NCBI GenBank assembly: GCA_002401545.1
Contig: NVTJ01000028.1
Location: 1-26,416 of the forward strand
Direction of reading: 5' to 3'
Source: Alphaproteobacteria bacterium
GTDB lineage: Bacteria > Pseudomonadota > Alphaproteobacteria > Sphingomonadales > Emcibacteraceae
DNA length: 26,416 nucleotides
The notes under the pieces were generated by a model. That model had not been told where the DNA came from, ran no database searches, and saw only the letters and a list, made by a program, of their open reading frames with translations. A program made the translations under genes and the position numbers. Shown one piece after another: positions 23,712-26,416 of the stretch. The first letter of the stretch is position 1, and each line of letters starts with the position of its first letter.

Positions 23712-24467
23712 ATGAAAAAATATATAAAGAAATCAGCTTTAATTACGGCGATGTCATTAGTGATGATGACAGCACAAAATGCACAGGCAACCACTTACAC
23801 CGTTGATCTTGACGGGCCACTGGGAAATTCAGGGGCAGGCTATCTGACTGATTTTAAATCAATCTATAATGATGCAAGTAACATATTAACATTTTCTTCC
23901 AGATTCACCGAGAAAGATGGCAAGCTGGCCAACGGATTTTGGCTGGTATTCAACGGTGGTGGTTCGGCAAATGATGCGACAAACCCCAAAGGTCATGGTG
24001 ATGAACTGGCAATTTTATATGGTGATTACACTTCGCAGAACCTGACAGCTTATATTTATAACGGTCAGAATAATGCCAGCAGCTACAGTGAGCCCAATGC
24101 TTTCATTGAATCTTTCACGAGTGAATTATTGTCAACTTACACCAATGGTGCCGGGGCCAATGATGGTATTTCCACTTTTGATTTTACCATAAACCTTGGC
24201 CTGATAAACAACCCGGCTGGCAAACCTCCCGGCTGGCGTGGCATTCAATATGCTGAAGAAGTGGGCATATGGTTCCATCCCTTTTTTGCTGATGATGGGG
24301 CCATCACCTATAATGCTGATGGCAGTATTGAAAATTTTTCCACCCGCTATACCGGCTGGTTCGATACCAACGGCACACCAACAACGGTTGCTGAGCCCGG
24401 GGTTATGGGATTGATGCTTACGGGTTTTGCCGGGCTTGCCTTTTACCGCCGGAGAAGACGGTCTTGA
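23712..24467 (+). CDS. PEP-CTERM sorting-domain secreted protein
   Basis: A 251-residue exported protein. Residues 1-26 form a Sec signal peptide (KKYIKKS, hydrophobic LITAMSLVMMT, cleavage after AQA). The body (27-220) is Gly/Asn/Asp/Thr-rich and beta-like, with GFWLVFNGGGSANDATNPKG and DELAILYGDYT; no enzyme motif is seen. The C-terminus is a PEP-CTERM tripartite signal: AEPG in place of PEP, the hydrophobic helix VMGLMLTGFAGLAFY and the basic tail RRRRRS. Such proteins are processed by an exosortase in the inner membrane and often end up in extracellular polysaccharide or on the surface. I chose the ATG at 23712 over the TTG at 23697 because it gives a clean signal peptide and has GGAA just ahead. 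It has its own sigma-54 promoter, and its stop lies 9 bases from the convergent fliJ stop. Confidence 0.85.
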   Translation: MKKYIKKSALITAMSLVMMTAQNAQATTYTVDLDGPLGNSGAGYLTDFKSIYNDASNILTFSSRFTEKDGKLANGFWLVFNGGGSANDATNPKGHGDELAILYGDYTSQNLTAYIYNGQNNASSYSEPNAFIESFTSELLSTYTNGAGANDGISTFDFTINLGLINNPAGKPPGWRGIQYAEEVGIWFHPFFADDGAITYNADGSIENFSTRYTGWFDTNGTPTTVAEPGVMGLMLTGFAGLAFYRRRRRS

Positions 24468-24476
24468 CGGGAAGTT

Positions 24477-24905
24477 CTAGCCCTGCCTCTGACGGCGGCG
24501 GTACAGATTGATCGACAGCTCATCCGCCTCGCTTTGCTGACGCAGCTTAAAGTCAGCCAATTTCCGTTCCCGTTGCCGCTGCTCGACAACTTCATATTTT
24601 TTCAGTTCCTTGAAGGCTTCCGCCACCTGGTCTTTCATATCCTCTATGGAAACCTCAATTTCCACCATGGAATTCACGATATTCACCCGGCGAACCATAA
24701 CCTGTTGGGCATAGGCCGCATAGCCAATATTAATAACAGACGAAGAGGCAATTTTTTGCTGTTCCCGAATCAGTTCATTCTGCAGATCAGTCAAATTCTG
24801 AAGCAGATCCGACTTCATCTTTTCAAGCTCAACCATATTCCGGCGTTTTTCATCCAACTGCCACTTATGCAGGCGGATCATTCCTGTCATGCCTTTACGA
24901 CTCAT
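24477..24905 (-). CDS. fliJ: Flagellar export chaperone FliJ
   Basis: FliJ is the coiled-coil stalk that sits in the FliI hexamer and couples it to FlhA. The 142-residue protein is almost entirely helical and charged, with heptad-like stretches: MIRLHKWQLDEKRRNMVELE (a start typical of alphaproteobacterial FliJ), LLQNLTDLQNELIREQQKI and EQRQRERKLADFKLRQQSEA. It follows fliI by 16 bases, the usual pairing. Three ATGs are possible (24905, 24890, 24881); the first has AGGAA about 10 bases ahead, while the others have none at a workable distance. Its C-terminal YRRRQRQG is encoded tail-to-tail with the Arg-rich end of the PEP-CTERM gene. Confidence 0.88.
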   Translation of the reverse strand: MSRKGMTGMIRLHKWQLDEKRRNMVELEKMKSDLLQNLTDLQNELIREQQKIASSSVINIGYAAYAQQVMVRRVNIVNSMVEIEVSIEDMKDQVAEAFKELKKYEVVEQRQRERKLADFKLRQQSEADELSINLYRRRQRQG

Positions 24906-24921
24906 TACACAAATATTCCTG

Positions 24922-26295
24922 TCATTTCATCCCCTGGGGGGTGTTCATGTCATCATTAATAATATTTGGGTCTTCTCCCGCAGGACCATTCCGCAATATT
25001 TGCGCCAATTGGGCGTAGCCTTCTTCCAAAGTACAGCGTTCGGTCTTTTTCTGCGCCATGAATTCTTCAAGCGCAGGATGAAAATGAATGGCATCGTCAA
25101 CTTCCCGGTTAGCACCGGGTCGATAGGCGCCGAGGCGAATCATCTCTTCCATATCATTATAGTCTGCCAAATATTGACGAGTGGTAACCAAAAGATCATT
25201 TTGTTCTTTATTATTACATCCGGGCATGGTTCGGGAAATGGACCGCAACACATTAATCGCCGGAAAGCGACCCCGTTCGGCAATGGCCCGGTCAAGCATG
25301 ATATGACCGTCCAAGATACCCCGCACCGCATCGGATATGGGTTCATTGTGATCATCCCCCTCCACCAGAACGGTAAACAGCCCGGTAATTGATCCTTTAT
25401 CAACACCCGGCCCGGCCCGCTCCAGCAATCTCGGCAGTTCGGAAAACACCGTCGGCGTATAACCTTTGCTGGCCGGTGGCTCACCCCCGGCAAGGCCAAT
25501 TTCCCGTTGGGCCATGGCAAAACGCGTCACACTGTCCATCAGGCACAGGACATCATTGCCCTGATCCCGGAAATATTCACTAATTGTCAACGTGAGGTAT
25601 GCGGCCTGCCGCCGCATGAGCGCCGTTTCATCGGAGGTGGCCACCACCACGACACTGCGGGCAAGCCCCTCTTCCCCAAGATCATCCTCTATAAATTCCT
25701 GAACCTCCCGCCCCCGCTCCCCGATCAGGCCAATCACCGATACATCAGACTGCGCATAACGGGCAAACATGGACAGCAGAATGGATTTTCCAACCCCGGA
25801 ACCGGCAAAGATTCCCATGCGCTGCCCCTTGCAGCAGGTGATAAAAGTATTCAGCGCCCGCACCCCAAGGTCAATCTTGTCCCCAACCCGGTTTCGCAGA
25901 TGCGCGGCGGGGGGCTGAGCGCGGATGGGATAGGCCTCTGCCCCGGATTTTATCGGCCCCTTGCCGTCAATAGGCTCCCCCATGGCATTAACCACCCGGC
26001 CCAGCCACAGGGATGACGGATGGACAACCGGCATTTCACCCACCACATAAGCCTGACATCCAACCCCGACCCCCTCCAGCATGGAATAGGGCATGAGCAG
26101 GGCACAATCCGCCTTGAAGCCAATCACTTCACAAGGGATGACCTTGTCCTGACGGGATAAAAGGTTAACCCTCGAGCCAATGCTCAGGGACTGTTGAGCA
26201 CCGGCGACTTCAACCAGAAGCCCCTGGATACCAACGACCCGGCCATAAAAACGCCAGGCATGTATTCTTTCAATTTCTGCCTTTAACGTATACAT
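24922..26295 (-). CDS. fliI: Flagellum-specific ATPase FliI
   Basis: FliI is the F1-beta-like ATPase of the flagellar export apparatus, acting at the cytoplasmic face of the gate. The 457-residue length is standard. Motifs: an N-terminal beta barrel (residues 1-90), GRVVNAMGEPIDGKGP near 100, Walker A GIFAGSGVGKSILL at about 161-174, IGLIGERGREVQEFIEDDLG near 190, Walker B VLCLMDSVTRFAMAQREIGL and the export-ATPase signature GEPPASKGYTPTVFSELPRL. The C-terminal helical domain ends in MNTPQGMK. It is the first gene of a minus-strand unit with fliJ. The ATG at 26295 gives MYTLKAEIERI; no strong ribosome site is seen ahead of it. Confidence 0.96.
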   Translation of the reverse strand: MYTLKAEIERIHAWRFYGRVVGIQGLLVEVAGAQQSLSIGSRVNLLSRQDKVIPCEVIGFKADCALLMPYSMLEGVGVGCQAYVVGEMPVVHPSSLWLGRVVNAMGEPIDGKGPIKSGAEAYPIRAQPPAAHLRNRVGDKIDLGVRALNTFITCCKGQRMGIFAGSGVGKSILLSMFARYAQSDVSVIGLIGERGREVQEFIEDDLGEEGLARSVVVVATSDETALMRRQAAYLTLTISEYFRDQGNDVLCLMDSVTRFAMAQREIGLAGGEPPASKGYTPTVFSELPRLLERAGPGVDKGSITGLFTVLVEGDDHNEPISDAVRGILDGHIMLDRAIAERGRFPAINVLRSISRTMPGCNNKEQNDLLVTTRQYLADYNDMEEMIRLGAYRPGANREVDDAIHFHPALEEFMAQKKTERCTLEEGYAQLAQILRNGPAGEDPNIINDDMNTPQGMK

Positions 26296-26330
26296 AATAT
26301 TTTACTTTGGTCTCTATCTGTCTATGGACT

Positions 26331-26358
26331 ATATTACGCTAAAAACAATCATTGTCAC
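26331..26358 (-). promoter_or_regulatory. Candidate sigma-70 promoter for fliI-fliJ
   Basis: On the minus strand GTGACA (26358-26353) and TAATAT (26336-26331) are 16 bases apart, 5/6 and 4/6 matches to consensus. A better -35, TTGACA (26372-26367), lies just upstream but has only a poor -10 (GATTGT). No sigma-54 site was found here. Confidence 0.4.
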
Positions 26359-26391
26359 AGAGAAATTGTCAAGAAAAGTTATATATTTTCT

Positions 26392-26406
26392 CTAATTTAT
26401 TATTAA
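26392..26406 (-). promoter_or_regulatory. CtrA-like site upstream of fliI
   Basis: On the minus strand 26406-26392 reads TTAA-TAATAAA-TTAG, close to TTAA-N7-TTAAC, about 100 bases before fliI and upstream of the candidate promoter. The region is very AT-rich, so a chance match is quite possible. It would place fliI-fliJ in the early class with fliF. Confidence 0.35.
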
Positions 26407-26416
26407 CTTAAATCTT

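Noticed and set aside
24444..24503. Inverted repeat TACCGCCG / CGGCGGTA as a shared terminator for the PEP-CTERM gene and fliJ
   Set aside because: The arms are 44 bases apart, have no T-run, and are explained by both proteins ending in Tyr-Arg-Arg-Arg codons read from opposite strands.

Overview
The window reads as part of the main flagellar locus of an alphaproteobacterium. The evidence is the set of genes carried: SciP (a CtrA inhibitor known only from Alphaproteobacteria), a FlbD-type sigma-54 activator with a degenerate receiver domain, the FlhF/FlhG pair that places polar flagella, and TTAA-N7-TTAA-like CtrA sites upstream of fliF and fliJI. Moderate GC content and a PEP-CTERM gene would fit a marine lineage around Rhodospirillales, Emcibacterales or Sneathiellales, but the genus cannot be fixed from the sequence alone.

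Layout. Positions 1-400 hold the end of an unidentified reading frame joined to a 5'-truncated remnant of a dipeptide epimerase gene (dgcA-like). Positions 403-2593 (minus) hold hutF and hutC, a small histidine-utilisation unit; hutC has a palindromic operator inside its own promoter. Positions 2682-5766 (minus) hold flgL and flgK, the hook-filament junction proteins. A 450-base divergent control region follows, with sigma-54 -24/-12 promoters facing both ways. Positions 6217-10079 (plus) hold fliK, flgD and flgE (hook length control, hook cap, hook), closed by a strong terminator. sciP stands alone at 10272-10571 with its own terminator. After a 349-base control region, positions 10921-23515 (plus) hold a long run: fliF, fliG, fliH, fliN, motA, flbD, flhA, flhF, flhG, a large FliK-C-like protein and a small conserved hypothetical. 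A PEP-CTERM secreted protein gene (23712-24467) with its own near-consensus sigma-54 promoter comes next, and fliI-fliJ (26295-24477, minus) enter from the right.

How it fits together. A Caulobacter-like hierarchy is suggested: CtrA-type sites in front of fliF and fliJI (early MS-ring, switch and export genes), SciP encoded between early and late units as a brake on CtrA, and FlbD made in the early operon switching on sigma-54 promoters of the late hook genes (fliK-flgD-flgE and flgK-flgL). A 13-base palindrome, GGCAA-N3-TTGCC, occurs in both the flgK and the fliF control regions and is a candidate site for a shared regulator, possibly FlbD.

Most worth a second look: the sigma-54-driven PEP-CTERM protein inside a flagellar locus, the shared palindrome, the two-gene unit of a FliK-like protein and a 128-residue partner after flhG, and the truncated dgcA junction. 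No tRNA, rRNA, CRISPR array, insertion sequence or phage gene was seen.
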